From positions 1-10,322 of the forward strand of contig RFHG01000251.1 of the NCBI GenBank assembly GCA_003696465.1: a stretch of 10,322 bases of DNA, in the 5' to 3' direction. The translations under genes and the position numbers were made by a program. This DNA is from Gammaproteobacteria bacterium (GTDB lineage: Bacteria; Pseudomonadota; Gammaproteobacteria; J044). Under the pieces are notes generated by a model. The model had not been told where the DNA came from, did no database searches, and worked only from the letters and a program-made list of their open reading frames with translations. Positions 1-6,497 of the stretch are shown here, one piece after another (position 1 is the first letter of the stretch; each line of letters opens with the position of its first letter).

Positions 1-2
1 AT

Positions 3-290
3 CTGGCCGGGCGCTGCGTCATCCTGGTCGACGACGGCCTGGCCACCGGGGCGACCATGCGTGCCGCCATCGAGGCCGTGCGCGCGCAGGGCCCGTCCTG
101 CATCGTCGTGGCCGTGCCCGTGGCGCCGCCGGACACGGTGGCCGAACTGCGCGGTCTGGTCGACGAGGTCGTGGTGCCGCATCAGCCCGAGCCCTTCATG
201 GCCATCGGCCAGTGGTACCGGGATTTTGGCCAGGTGCCGGATCAGGAGGTCAAGGTGCTGTTGCAGGCGCTGGCCGCGGGCGGCGCCTGA
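3..290 (+). CDS. Phosphoribosyltransferase family protein, C-terminal part (5' end outside window)
   Basis: The frame is open from the window edge to a TGA at 288-290, giving about 95 residues. It contains the type I phosphoribosyltransferase PRPP-binding signature VILVDDGLATGATM (a hydrophobic run, two acidic residues, then the GxATGAT loop that binds the 5-phosphate of PRPP). The rest (VVAVPVAPP..., then PEPFMAIGQWYRDFGQ) matches my recollection of the 'predicted phosphoribosyltransferase' family (COG1926-like), whose members are roughly 210-220 residues, so about half the protein is missing. Family members are thought to be cytoplasmic; the base or nucleotide substrate is not known and cannot be read from this fragment. 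The ATG at 57 lies inside the PRPP motif and is not the start. It is followed by 126 nt without a gene. Family assignment is firm, exact function is not. Confidence 0.85.
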   Translation: MAGRCVILVDDGLATGATMRAAIEAVRAQGPSCIVVAVPVAPPDTVAELRGLVDEVVVPHQPEPFMAIGQWYRDFGQVPDQEVKVLLQALAAGGA

Positions 291-416
291 TTGCCCGCAG
301 AGTCCCCTCGCCTCATGCGGGATTTCGGCCTGCCGCTGCCGATTCTCCTATCATCCTTTCTGACCCGTTTCGCATGAACCGGGCAATCCCCTTTCAATCT
401 CAGCGAGGAAGACATC

Positions 417-614
417 ATGGCGGTATATCTGTGCGAGGTCTGTGGCATGAGCCTGGGCGACATCACCTGCGGTACCTGTGGCAAGACCCTGGAGCATGAT
501 GTCATCGTGACCGACGAGGGCGAGGAGATCAGCGTGTCGAAGTGCTCCGAGGGGCACGGCATGATCAAGTCGCCGATGTGCTGTGGCCAGGACATGAAAC
601 GCATCGACGACTGA
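417..614 (+). CDS. Small cysteine-rich, desulforedoxin-like metal-binding protein (65 aa)
   Basis: The start ATG at 417 has a good ribosome-binding site (GAGGA at 405-409, 7 nt spacing). The 65-residue product has seven cysteines: C6-x2-C9, C18-x2-C21, C43 and the adjacent pair C55-C56. The N-terminal CEVCG and C-terminal CCGQDM resemble desulforedoxin and the N-terminal domain of desulfoferrodoxin, where a CxxC pair and a CC pair followed by G-x-x-M bind one iron. Here the two halves are separated by an extra CGTC knuckle and an acidic stretch (DEGEEI, residues 33-38), so a second metal site is possible. No signal peptide or membrane segment is seen, so it is probably cytoplasmic. It is monocistronic: upstream is a same-strand phosphoribosyltransferase gene 126 nt away and downstream a convergent gene. 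A plain zinc-ribbon protein is the alternative. That it is a gene is likely; its function is unknown. Confidence 0.8.
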   Translation: MAVYLCEVCGMSLGDITCGTCGKTLEHDVIVTDEGEEISVSKCSEGHGMIKSPMCCGQDMKRIDD

Positions 615-632
615 GGCCCCGTCCGGGGCTCA
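612..632. terminator. Hairpin shared by two convergent stop codons
   Basis: TGAG, a bulged G, CCCC, loop GTCC, then GGGG and CTCA form an 8-bp stem with one bulge. The left arm begins with the TGA stop of the small cysteine-rich gene (612-614). The right arm ends with the reverse-complemented TGA of the minus-strand DUF4340 gene (630-632). Neither side has a strong T-run, so it may be a weak bidirectional terminator or an mRNA 3'-end stabiliser. Confidence 0.5.
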
Positions 633-1127
633 GTCGTTTCCGGCGAGCCATGCGTCCGGCGGGCGTTGCAGCAGCGGCCAGATGGTGTCCGCGATCAGGT
701 ACAGCCCGTCCGCTGTGAGCACATAGCGGCGACCATTGGCGGCATTGCGGCTGCCCAGGTCGAGCCGGGTGTCGTCCAGCCAGACCGTGAGTCGCGGCGG
801 CTCGAGGCCGTAGCGCGACAGCGGCTGGTCCTGACGCGGATAGCGGGCCAGCGGTACCAGTACCGCCAGGGCCTTGAGATCGGTGATGTAGTCTTCCCGT
901 ACCCGCCCCTTGCGCGGCGCCTGCAGATACCAGCCTTCGGCCGTCTTCTCGAAGCGTAGCTCGCCTTCCGCGCGTTGGATGCGGATTCGGTGGATGGCCT
1001 CCGGATCCAGGGCCGTCAGGCTGCCCGGGTGTCGGGCCTCCAGATTGCGCTGGTCGATCCAGATGAACAGGCCCAGATTGGCGGCCGCTACCAGCAGCAG
1101 GAGGGTGATGAGCAGTCGGCGTTTCAT
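630..1127 (-). CDS. DUF4340 domain protein, membrane-anchored (165 aa)
   Basis: I place the start at the ATG at 1125-1127 (MKRRLLITLL). It has GAGG about 11 nt upstream and gives a clean N-terminal anchor. The longer open frame up to 1262 encodes low-complexity sequence that only shadows the preceding gene. Residues 5-24 form one membrane segment with KRR on the cytoplasmic side, so residues 25-165 should lie in the periplasm. The body shows the DUF4340 pattern: LDPEAIHRIRIQ (40-51), a GWYLQAP strand (65-71), YGLEPPRLTVWL (106-117), then LDLGSRN and RRYVL...GLYLI. It lies 13 nt after the gldG-like stop and is the last gene of the operon. DUF4340 genes are often found directly after gldG-type ABC genes; no biochemical role is established. 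A start at 1148 (MHEAEPTMKRR) would overlap the upstream gene but has no visible ribosome-binding site. Confidence 0.82.
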   Translation of the reverse strand: MKRRLLITLLLLVAAANLGLFIWIDQRNLEARHPGSLTALDPEAIHRIRIQRAEGELRFEKTAEGWYLQAPRKGRVREDYITDLKALAVLVPLARYPRQDQPLSRYGLEPPRLTVWLDDTRLDLGSRNAANGRRYVLTADGLYLIADTIWPLLQRPPDAWLAGND

Positions 1128-1129
1128 GG

Positions 1130-1157
1130 TCGGTTCTGCCTCATGCATCGGTTCTGC
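1130..1157. repeat. 10-bp direct repeat, 18-nt period, at the gldG-like/DUF4340 junction
   Basis: TCGGTTCTGC occurs at 1130-1139 and again at 1148-1157. The pair spans the end of the gldG-like gene, its stop codon (1141-1143) and the spacer that carries the ribosome-binding region of the DUF4340 gene. It looks like a small local duplication, though chance similarity cannot be excluded. Confidence 0.35.
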
Positions 1158-2490
1158 GCCGTCTGCGCCAGAGCAGGATGGCACCGATGGCCAGCAGCAG
1201 GCCCGGCAAGACGAACAGGAAGCCGATGGCAATGGCAATGGCCTGTGCCCGGCTGAGTGCAAGGCGACTGTCCGGTGCCGGGCGCGGTTGCAGTCCGATC
1301 AGGCGGTCATCGGCACTGAGCCAGTTGGCCAGGGCCAGGGCCAGCTCGCGGTTGTCGCCGCGGCCAATCCATGCGTTTCTCGGGAACTGCGAGTCGCCGA
1401 TGATGGCCACCCGCTGGGTCTTGTCCCCGATTCTGCGCTCCAGTGCCACGGCCAGGGGGACGGGCCCCAGCAGGTCCCCCTGATCCAGGTCGAAACCCAC
1501 TGCCCCGTCGAGCGGGCCCTGTTCCACCCAGCTGCGCGGCAGCGAGCGCAGCAGGACCGTGGCGCTCCAGTCGGTCCGTGCGTCTTCGGCCGGTTGCACG
1601 GCCCGTGCCAGCGGCAGCAGCACGGGCCCCTGCAGCGGCCGGGTGACGGGATGATCGGCACGGTCCATGGCCGGGATGACCAGCGGGTTGTCGATGCCGA
1701 TGAGCTGATGCACCTGGGTACTGGCATCCACCACGGTGCCGGGGGGGAGTCGTACGGGCAGGGTCCGGGTCAGGGGTTCCAGCCCGTGCAGCGGGCCCGG
1801 ATCCTGCAGCCACAGCAGATTGCCACCCTGCCTGAGCCACTGCTCAATGAGCGTCACTTCGCCCGGGAGCAGATCCCGTTCCGGGCCGAACAGGACCAGC
1901 ATGCGCGCATTGGCCGGCAGGTCGGTCATCCGGGCCAGGTCGATCTGGCGCAGCCGGATGCCGCTGTCCTCCAGCGCCTTCTGCCAGGCCGAGATGCCCT
2001 GCGGGCCCGAGTCGTCGGGTGTCGGTTCGCCGTGGCCCCCGAGCATGACGGCCCAGTCCTCGCCCTGGCGCAGCAGGCGCTGCAGGGCGTTGGCCATGTG
2101 TGCCTCGTCCAGGGTGGTGAGGCGGGTGCTGCGATCGCCGTAGTGCAGGATGAGTACACCGGCCCTGCGCACACCCTCTGCACGGGCCCGCTCCGGCTCC
2201 AGGTCGGGGTTGGCAAACTCGATGCGGAACAGCTCGGGGCGCACGCGGCGATAACGCTCCAGGCTGCGTGCCACGGCCGCTTCCAGTGCGGGATCGCCGA
2301 GCCAGGCGACCACGTGCAGGGGCCGGTCGAGCTGTTGCAGCAGGGCACGGGTCTCGGGGCTGGCGCTGTTGCGCTGCAGGGCGCTGAGATCCAGCGCACG
2401 GTCGTAGCGCAGGCTGAGCCAGCCCAGCATGCCCAGTACCGCGAGCAGGGCCAGGATCAGCAGCAGGTCGAGCAGGCGCCGGCTCTTCAT
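1141..2490 (-). CDS. GldG-like ABC transporter auxiliary subunit, periplasmic domain between two membrane anchors (449 aa)
   Basis: The start ATG (2488-2490) overlaps the permease stop in an ATGA junction, and GGGAG lies 8 nt upstream. A membrane segment at about 7-27 and a second at about 417-441, followed by five arginines (442-446), frame a large domain that should sit in the periplasm. That domain fits the 'ABC-type uncharacterized transport' / GldG family. It has GGHGE at 151-155 (family members carry a comparable GHGE), then GPERDLL (202-208), a helix EVTLIEQWLRQGG (211-223) and LLWLQDPG (225-232). In Bacteroidetes GldG forms a complex with GldA and GldF and is needed for gliding. In proteobacteria the homologues have no settled function and no gliding role should be assumed. 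The GldA-like ATPase and GldF-like permease just upstream support the family call. Confidence 0.85.
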   Translation of the reverse strand: MKSRRLLDLLLILALLAVLGMLGWLSLRYDRALDLSALQRNSASPETRALLQQLDRPLHVVAWLGDPALEAAVARSLERYRRVRPELFRIEFANPDLEPERARAEGVRRAGVLILHYGDRSTRLTTLDEAHMANALQRLLRQGEDWAVMLGGHGEPTPDDSGPQGISAWQKALEDSGIRLRQIDLARMTDLPANARMLVLFGPERDLLPGEVTLIEQWLRQGGNLLWLQDPGPLHGLEPLTRTLPVRLPPGTVVDASTQVHQLIGIDNPLVIPAMDRADHPVTRPLQGPVLLPLARAVQPAEDARTDWSATVLLRSLPRSWVEQGPLDGAVGFDLDQGDLLGPVPLAVALERRIGDKTQRVAIIGDSQFPRNAWIGRGDNRELALALANWLSADDRLIGLQPRPAPDSRLALSRAQAIAIAIGFLFVLPGLLLAIGAILLWRRRRRTDA

Positions 2491-3239
2491 CCGTTACGCT
2501 CCCGATCGAGCCGGAGGATGGCCAGTGAAAGGAACAGGGTGGTGGCGAGCAGGAAATAGGCCACTGCGGACAGGCGCAGCAGTCCCTGGGCCAGGCCCAG
2601 GAAGTGACCGATGCCCGACAGCCAGACGAACAGGCTGCTGGGGTTGGTCTCGCTACGCCCGGAGAGCCAGAGCGCGAACAGCAGGGCCAGCAGCGCGTAG
2701 CCGAGCAGGGCGGCCAGGCCGGGCTGGGCGATGCGCGCCGACAGGTACACCCCGGCAGCAAGAAAGGCCGAGACGGAGAGCAGCAACCCAATGAGCCCGC
2801 CGGCCAGTCGACCCCAGTCGAGCGGGGTGCCGAGCGAGAGGCTGGCCAGCATGGCCGTGAGCAGCAGCACGCCGAACAGCACGAAGGCGACCAGGCCCAG
2901 GAACTTGCCCAGTACCAGTTCGGTGACCGAGATGGGGGCGCTGAAATAGAGGTCGAGCCGGCCCTGCTGACGCTCCTCGGCGATGCTGCGCATGGACAGC
3001 AGGGGGGTCACCGCCAGCCACAGCAGCGTGGCCCAGGTCAGGGTGGGCACGAGCACGGTTTCGGTCACACCGGGGGGCGAGGGCAGGGCGGCCAGTTTCG
3101 GCTGCAGGGTGACGAGGAAGTTGTCCAGATACATGAGAAACAGCAGCGCCAGCAGGAACTGCAGCACCGCCAGCAATCCCCAGGCCAGCGGCGCACGCAG
3201 CAGGCGCATCAGTTCCAGGCGGGCCAGGGCCAGGATCAT
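2487..3239 (-). CDS. GldF-like ABC-2 type permease (250 aa)
   Basis: The start ATG (3237-3239) overlaps the ATPase stop (ATGA), with GGAGG about 10 nt upstream; the longer open frame to 3542 only shadows the ATPase gene. The protein has about six membrane segments, near residues 18-38, 66-84, 111-132, 146-168, 174-192 and 224-244. After the second segment is MRSIAEERQQGRLD (83-96), the cytoplasmic coupling-helix motif of ABC-2 permeases, which contacts the ATPase. GHFLGLAQGLLRLSAVAYFL (211-230) matches the pattern seen before the last helix in GldF/NosY-type permeases. It would form the inner-membrane half of the transporter with the ATPase encoded upstream. The substrate cannot be deduced. 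The family call is strong; the alternative names (NosY-like, 'ABC-2 family transporter') describe the same fold. Confidence 0.9.
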   Translation of the reverse strand: MILALARLELMRLLRAPLAWGLLAVLQFLLALLFLMYLDNFLVTLQPKLAALPSPPGVTETVLVPTLTWATLLWLAVTPLLSMRSIAEERQQGRLDLYFSAPISVTELVLGKFLGLVAFVLFGVLLLTAMLASLSLGTPLDWGRLAGGLIGLLLSVSAFLAAGVYLSARIAQPGLAALLGYALLALLFALWLSGRSETNPSSLFVWLSGIGHFLGLAQGLLRLSAVAYFLLATTLFLSLAILRLDRERNG

Positions 3240-4183
3240 GTGCCGTCGCCCTCCGCCCGCAGTACTTCTTCCACGAACAGAGCTTCCAGCCCGGCCCGGG
3301 CCGGGGCGAAACTGCGCACCGGCACGCCGGCTGCGCAAAGGGCCTTGAGCACCTGTTCCGGCGGCTGGTCCAGTTGCAGCCGCAGCCCCTCGCTGCCGGC
3401 CTCCAGCGCGCCGATACCCTGGATGGCGGCGATGCGCTCCGGGTCGGTCGGTGCGGCCAGCTCCAGCAGCCAGCCTTCGGCCAGCGGCAGCCGATGCTCG
3501 GTCACCACCCGGCCGCCCGACAGGAACTGTACCCTGTGGCACAGGCTCTCGATCTCGCCCAGCAGGTGGGAGGAAATGAGTACGGCATGCTCGCTGCCGA
3601 GTTCGCGAATCAGTGCGCGCACCGAACGGGTCTGCATCGGGTCGAGTGCCGAGGTGGGTTCGTCGAGCAGGATGACCTCCGGCTCATGCACGATGCCCTG
3701 GGCGATGTCGAGGCGCTGCCGGTAGCCGAGCGAGAGCTGGCCAATCAGGCGCTGGCGAACCCCCTCCAGTCCGCAACGCTCGATGGCGCGGTCGGCGGCA
3801 CGGGTGCGTTGTCCGCGGCGCAGGCCGTGCAGGGTGGCGGCCAGTTCCAGGTATTCCCGTACCGTGAGTTCGTCGTACAGCGGCGGGCGGTCGGGCACGA
3901 AACCGATGGCACGGCGCGCGGCACGGGGCTGCGCGTGCAGGTCGTTGCCCAGCACGCGGATGCGTCCCTGCGTGGGCGGCAGCACGCCGGCGAGCATGCG
4001 CAGGGTCGAGGTCTTGCCGGCACCGTTCACCCCGAGCAGGCCGACGATCTCGCCGCGGCGCAGGGAGAGTTCGTAGCCATCGACCACGGTCGTGTCGCCG
4101 CGGCGCAGTACCAGCCCCTCCGCCTCCAGCGCCACCGGGGCTGCGGGCTGCCCGGTTCCTGCCTCCTGCAGGCCGGCGGTCAT
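3236..4183 (-). CDS. GldA-like ABC transporter ATP-binding protein (315 aa)
   Basis: The chosen start is the ATG at 4181-4183, 1 nt after the isochorismatase stop, with GGAG 6 nt upstream; the frame continues to 4354 but only as a shadow. Visible motifs are Walker A GVNGAGKTS (51-59), signature LSLGYRQR (150-157), Walker B VILLDEP (170-176) with catalytic E175, D-loop SALD (178-181) and the H-loop histidine H206 in SSH. The usual Q-loop glutamine is replaced: the site reads GFVPDRPPLYDELTVREYL (94-112), with D98 where most ABC proteins have Q. GldA-type ATPases also tend to carry an acidic residue here (LPE...PLY). After about residue 220 comes a C-terminal extension of some 95 residues typical of this subfamily. 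The protein is cytoplasmic and drives the permease encoded next. GldA-like is favoured over CcmA- or drug-type ATPases because of the gldF/gldG/DUF4340 neighbours. Confidence 0.92.
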   Translation of the reverse strand: MTAGLQEAGTGQPAAPVALEAEGLVLRRGDTTVVDGYELSLRRGEIVGLLGVNGAGKTSTLRMLAGVLPPTQGRIRVLGNDLHAQPRAARRAIGFVPDRPPLYDELTVREYLELAATLHGLRRGQRTRAADRAIERCGLEGVRQRLIGQLSLGYRQRLDIAQGIVHEPEVILLDEPTSALDPMQTRSVRALIRELGSEHAVLISSHLLGEIESLCHRVQFLSGGRVVTEHRLPLAEGWLLELAAPTDPERIAAIQGIGALEAGSEGLRLQLDQPPEQVLKALCAAGVPVRSFAPARAGLEALFVEEVLRAEGDGT

Positions 4184-4184
4184 C

Positions 4185-4748
4185 TCAGTCTCCGTCCTCC
4201 CGCAGCATGGCCGAGATCTCGCGGAAGCGCTCGTGGCCGGCATCGCGCAGCCATTCGAACAGCACCGACTCGTGGTTGCTGACGATGATGCCGGCCTGGC
4301 GCAGCCGGTGCAGGGCGTTCTTGTGGTGTTTCTTGTGCCGTGAACAGACCGCATCCTCTACCACGTGCACCTCCAGCCCCTCGCGCTGCAGCTCGAGCGC
4401 GGTCTGCAGCACGCAGATGTGGGTCTCCATGCCGGTGAGGATGATCTGCCGGCGGTGGCTGCCCAGCACCTGCTCGAGGAAGTCCTGCTCGCCACAGCAT
4501 GAGAAGCAGGTCTTGTCCACCGGCGTGTCGCTCGCATGCTCGGCCAGCGGTGGATGGATCTCGCCCAGTCCCTTCGGATACTGGCGGGTGAAGACCACCG
4601 GGACCTCCAGCATGCGGGCAACGCGCACCAGCCGCAGGCTGGCGGTGACCGCCTGCCGACGCGGCTTTTCCGGAATCGCGGCAACCAGGCGGTCCTGCAC
4701 GTCGATACTGACCAGCAGGCTGTCCTCGCAGCGGGCCAGTGGGGTCAT
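4185..4748 (-). CDS. Isochorismatase-family cysteine hydrolase, ISOC1/2-like (187 aa)
   Basis: The start ATG (4746-4748) overlaps the tolC stop (ATGA), with AAGGA 9 nt upstream. The catalytic triad of the isochorismatase superfamily is in place: D16 (in SIDVQD), K79 (in VDKTCFSCC) and C112 (in TGMETHICV). The segments YPKGLG (57-62), TGMETHICVLQTALEL (105-120) and EVHVVEDAVCSR (126-137) are closest, from memory, to the ISOC1/ISOC2 and YcaC-like branch rather than to true isochorismatases or nicotinamidases. The reaction is unknown for this branch; these enzymes usually cleave amide or ester bonds through the cysteine. Three extra cysteines, C81, C84 and C85, sit next to the catalytic lysine. 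The protein is cytoplasmic. It lies between the outer-membrane channel gene and the ABC genes in a tightly coupled operon, which suggests joint expression but does not prove a joint pathway. Confidence 0.88.
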   Translation of the reverse strand: MTPLARCEDSLLVSIDVQDRLVAAIPEKPRRQAVTASLRLVRVARMLEVPVVFTRQYPKGLGEIHPPLAEHASDTPVDKTCFSCCGEQDFLEQVLGSHRRQIILTGMETHICVLQTALELQREGLEVHVVEDAVCSRHKKHHKNALHRLRQAGIIVSNHESVLFEWLRDAGHERFREISAMLREDGD

Positions 4749-6094
4749 GTGGCGGGTTCCTTCACCAGCAGGTCATCGATCACGCGCAGGTCCCGTTCGC
4801 TCAGGGTGCCGGCGGCACGTTTCAGACGCAGATAATCGAGGATGTAGTTGTAGCGGGCCTTGGCATAGTCGCGGTCGGCCTGGAAGGTGCTGCGCAGGCT
4901 GAGCAGCACGTCCACCGCGGTTCGCGTCCCGACCTCGAAGCCGGCCTGGGTGGCCTCGGCGGCCGTACGGGTGGATTCCAGTGCACGGCGGAAGGCCTGC
5001 ACCTGGCTGATGCCGGCCTTCACGTTCAGATAGGAGGAACGTGCGGCCTGCACGGTCTGGCGGCGAACGAACTCGAGGTTCTCCAGGGCCTGGCTGTAGC
5101 TGGCCGCGGCCTTGCTGGTTTGTGCGGAAACGGCGCCGCCGGTATAGATGGGAAAGGTGAGCTGTACGCCCACGTTGGTGTCGGTCTTTTGCCGGTCGCC
5201 GCTGAACAGGGTGCCATTGTCCTTGTAGTTGAGGTCGCTGTAGCTGTACGAGGCCACCAGGTCGAGATACGGGTAGTGACCTGCACGGGCCTTCCTGACC
5301 TCGTAACCGGCGGCCTTGGCGGCAAACTGGGCGGCCAGAAAGTCGAGATTCTGGGCCAGGGCCTGATCCACCCAGGCCTGGATGTCGTCGGGTTCGGGCG
5401 TGACCAGCGGCAATTCATCGGACAGCGGGTCGAGGCTTGCGATGTACTGCCTGGTGATCACGGACAGGGCCTCGCGGGCGATGTCCACCTGGTTGCGGGC
5501 ATTGATCTCGGCGGCCACCGCGGCATCGTGACTGGCCTGGGATTCCTTGACGTCGGTAATGGCGATGAGGCCCACCTCGAAGCGCTTTTGTGACTGTTCG
5601 AGCTGGCGCGCGATGGCCTCCTTCTCGGCCGTGGCAAAGCGCAGGTTGTCCTCGGCACCGAGCACGTTGAAGTAGGCCTCGGCCACGCGCAGGATGAGGT
5701 CCTGCTGGGCGGCCTTGTACTGTGCCTCGGCCTGGGCCACGCTGGCATCGGCCTGTTTCAGGGCCATCCACTGGTCGTGGTGATACAGCGACATGTTCAG
5801 GTTGAGCGCGCCGTTGAGGGTGTTCCAGTCGTCCTTGCCGTTGAAGCGGGGGTCGGTATGCCCCCTGGTTTCGCTGCTGCTTTCGGTCAGGCCACCTTGG
5901 GCGATGATCTGCGGCAGCAGGGCCGAGCGCGCCAGCGGCTTGTCCTGCAGGCTGGACTGGTAGGCGTATTCGGCTGCCTTGTACTGGGCATCGTTCTGCA
6001 GCGCCAGCCGGTAGACATCCATCAGGCTCTCCGCCTGCAGGTTGCCGGCGGCCAGCAGCAGGCCGGCAAACAGAAAGGTCAGTGTCTTCTTCAT
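4745..6094 (-). CDS. tolC: TolC family outer membrane channel protein (449 aa)
   Basis: Residues 1-21 are a typical signal peptide (MKKTLTF, hydrophobic core, likely cleavage LQA|ES). The mature part shows the internal duplication of TolC. The first half runs SLMDVYRLAL...LPQI... to RFEVGLIAITDVKESQA (171-187). The second half runs from HYPYLDLVASYSYSD (273-287) through LTFPIYTGG (312-320) to GFEVGTRTAVDVLLS (385-399). The helical stretches 110-170 and 325-385 correspond to the periplasmic alpha-barrel. TolC proteins trimerise into an outer-membrane beta-barrel plus periplasmic tunnel and accept substrates from inner-membrane pumps. The length is normal. It follows the rhodanese gene after 28 nt and overlaps the hydrolase gene downstream. 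Pseudomonas also has a TolC homologue (OpmH) beside thiC. TolC proteins are shared by many pumps, so pairing with the ABC module here is likely but not certain. Confidence 0.93.
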   Translation of the reverse strand: MKKTLTFLFAGLLLAAGNLQAESLMDVYRLALQNDAQYKAAEYAYQSSLQDKPLARSALLPQIIAQGGLTESSSETRGHTDPRFNGKDDWNTLNGALNLNMSLYHHDQWMALKQADASVAQAEAQYKAAQQDLILRVAEAYFNVLGAEDNLRFATAEKEAIARQLEQSQKRFEVGLIAITDVKESQASHDAAVAAEINARNQVDIAREALSVITRQYIASLDPLSDELPLVTPEPDDIQAWVDQALAQNLDFLAAQFAAKAAGYEVRKARAGHYPYLDLVASYSYSDLNYKDNGTLFSGDRQKTDTNVGVQLTFPIYTGGAVSAQTSKAAASYSQALENLEFVRRQTVQAARSSYLNVKAGISQVQAFRRALESTRTAAEATQAGFEVGTRTAVDVLLSLRSTFQADRDYAKARYNYILDYLRLKRAAGTLSERDLRVIDDLLVKEPAT

Positions 6095-6102
6095 CTGTGG
6101 TG

Positions 6103-6107
6103 TCCTT
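6103..6107 (-). promoter_or_regulatory. Ribosome-binding site of tolC
   Basis: AAGGA on the minus strand lies 8 nt before the ATG at 6094. It fixes the tolC start and shows that tolC has its own translation signal although the rhodanese gene ends only 28 nt away. Confidence 0.7.
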
Positions 6108-6122
6108 CTTCTGCAATCCGAT

Positions 6123-6449
6123 TCAGTAACGGGGCATGGACGGGTCGACCTGCTCGGCCCAGGCCTCCACGCCGCCGCTCAGGTTGATGACCCGCGAAAA
6201 TCCGGCATGTTCCAGCAGGCGGCAGGCATGGCGGCTGCGAATGCCGTGGTGGCAGATGACCACGACCGGTACTTCCGGATCGAGCGCCAGCGCATCGAGC
6301 CCAGTCGGCAGCTGGCCCAGGGGCAGCAGGCGGGAGCCGTCGATGTGGCACAGCTCGAACTCCCAGGGCTCGCGTACGTCGAGAAGCTGGGGTTGCTGCG
6401 GGTTCCTGGCCAGCCATTCGGCAAGCTCGGTGGCGGTCATGTGTTGCAT
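6123..6449 (-). CDS. Single-domain rhodanese-like sulfurtransferase (108 aa)
   Basis: This is a complete single rhodanese domain. LLDVREPWEFELCHIDGSRLLPL (residues 22-44) is the CH2A-type motif region. The active-site loop is C66-H-H-G-I-R-S72 with the catalytic cysteine C66, followed by ACRLLEHAGFSRVINLSGGVEAW (75-97), the C-terminal rhodanese signature. The domain carries sulfur as a cysteine persulfide and passes it to an acceptor; the loop CHHGxRS is common in bacterial single-domain rhodaneses of unknown partner. No signal peptide is seen, so it is cytoplasmic. The first ATG (6447-6449) has GGAG about 13 nt upstream; the in-frame ATG three codons later would place that site too far away. 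It lies 48 nt after the pcm-like gene and 28 nt before tolC, so it is probably transcribed with both. Confidence 0.92.
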   Translation of the reverse strand: MQHMTATELAEWLARNPQQPQLLDVREPWEFELCHIDGSRLLPLGQLPTGLDALALDPEVPVVVICHHGIRSRHACRLLEHAGFSRVINLSGGVEAWAEQVDPSMPRY

Positions 6450-6497
6450 GCGGTTGATTCTACTCCCCGCATGGCCAGGATGCAGGTTCCCCGGAAA

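Noticed and set aside
291..416. Promoter of the small cysteine-rich gene (TATCAT at 349-354) and a CCCGC/GCGGG pairing (294-321)
   Set aside because: No -35 hexamer at acceptable spacing accompanies TATCAT, and the pairing has an 18-nt loop with no T-run; both could be chance.
1128..1262. N-terminal extension of the DUF4340 protein
   Set aside because: The added residues only translate the end of the gldG-like gene in another frame; the membrane anchor begins at MKRR (1127).
910..4282. Long plus-strand open frames at 910-2559, 2604-3725 and 3374-4282, opposite the ABC operon
   Set aside because: They are mirror images of the operon genes on the minus strand, rich in Q, G, A and R and without domain patterns. 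The minus-strand reading has motifs, ribosome-binding sites and coupled junctions.
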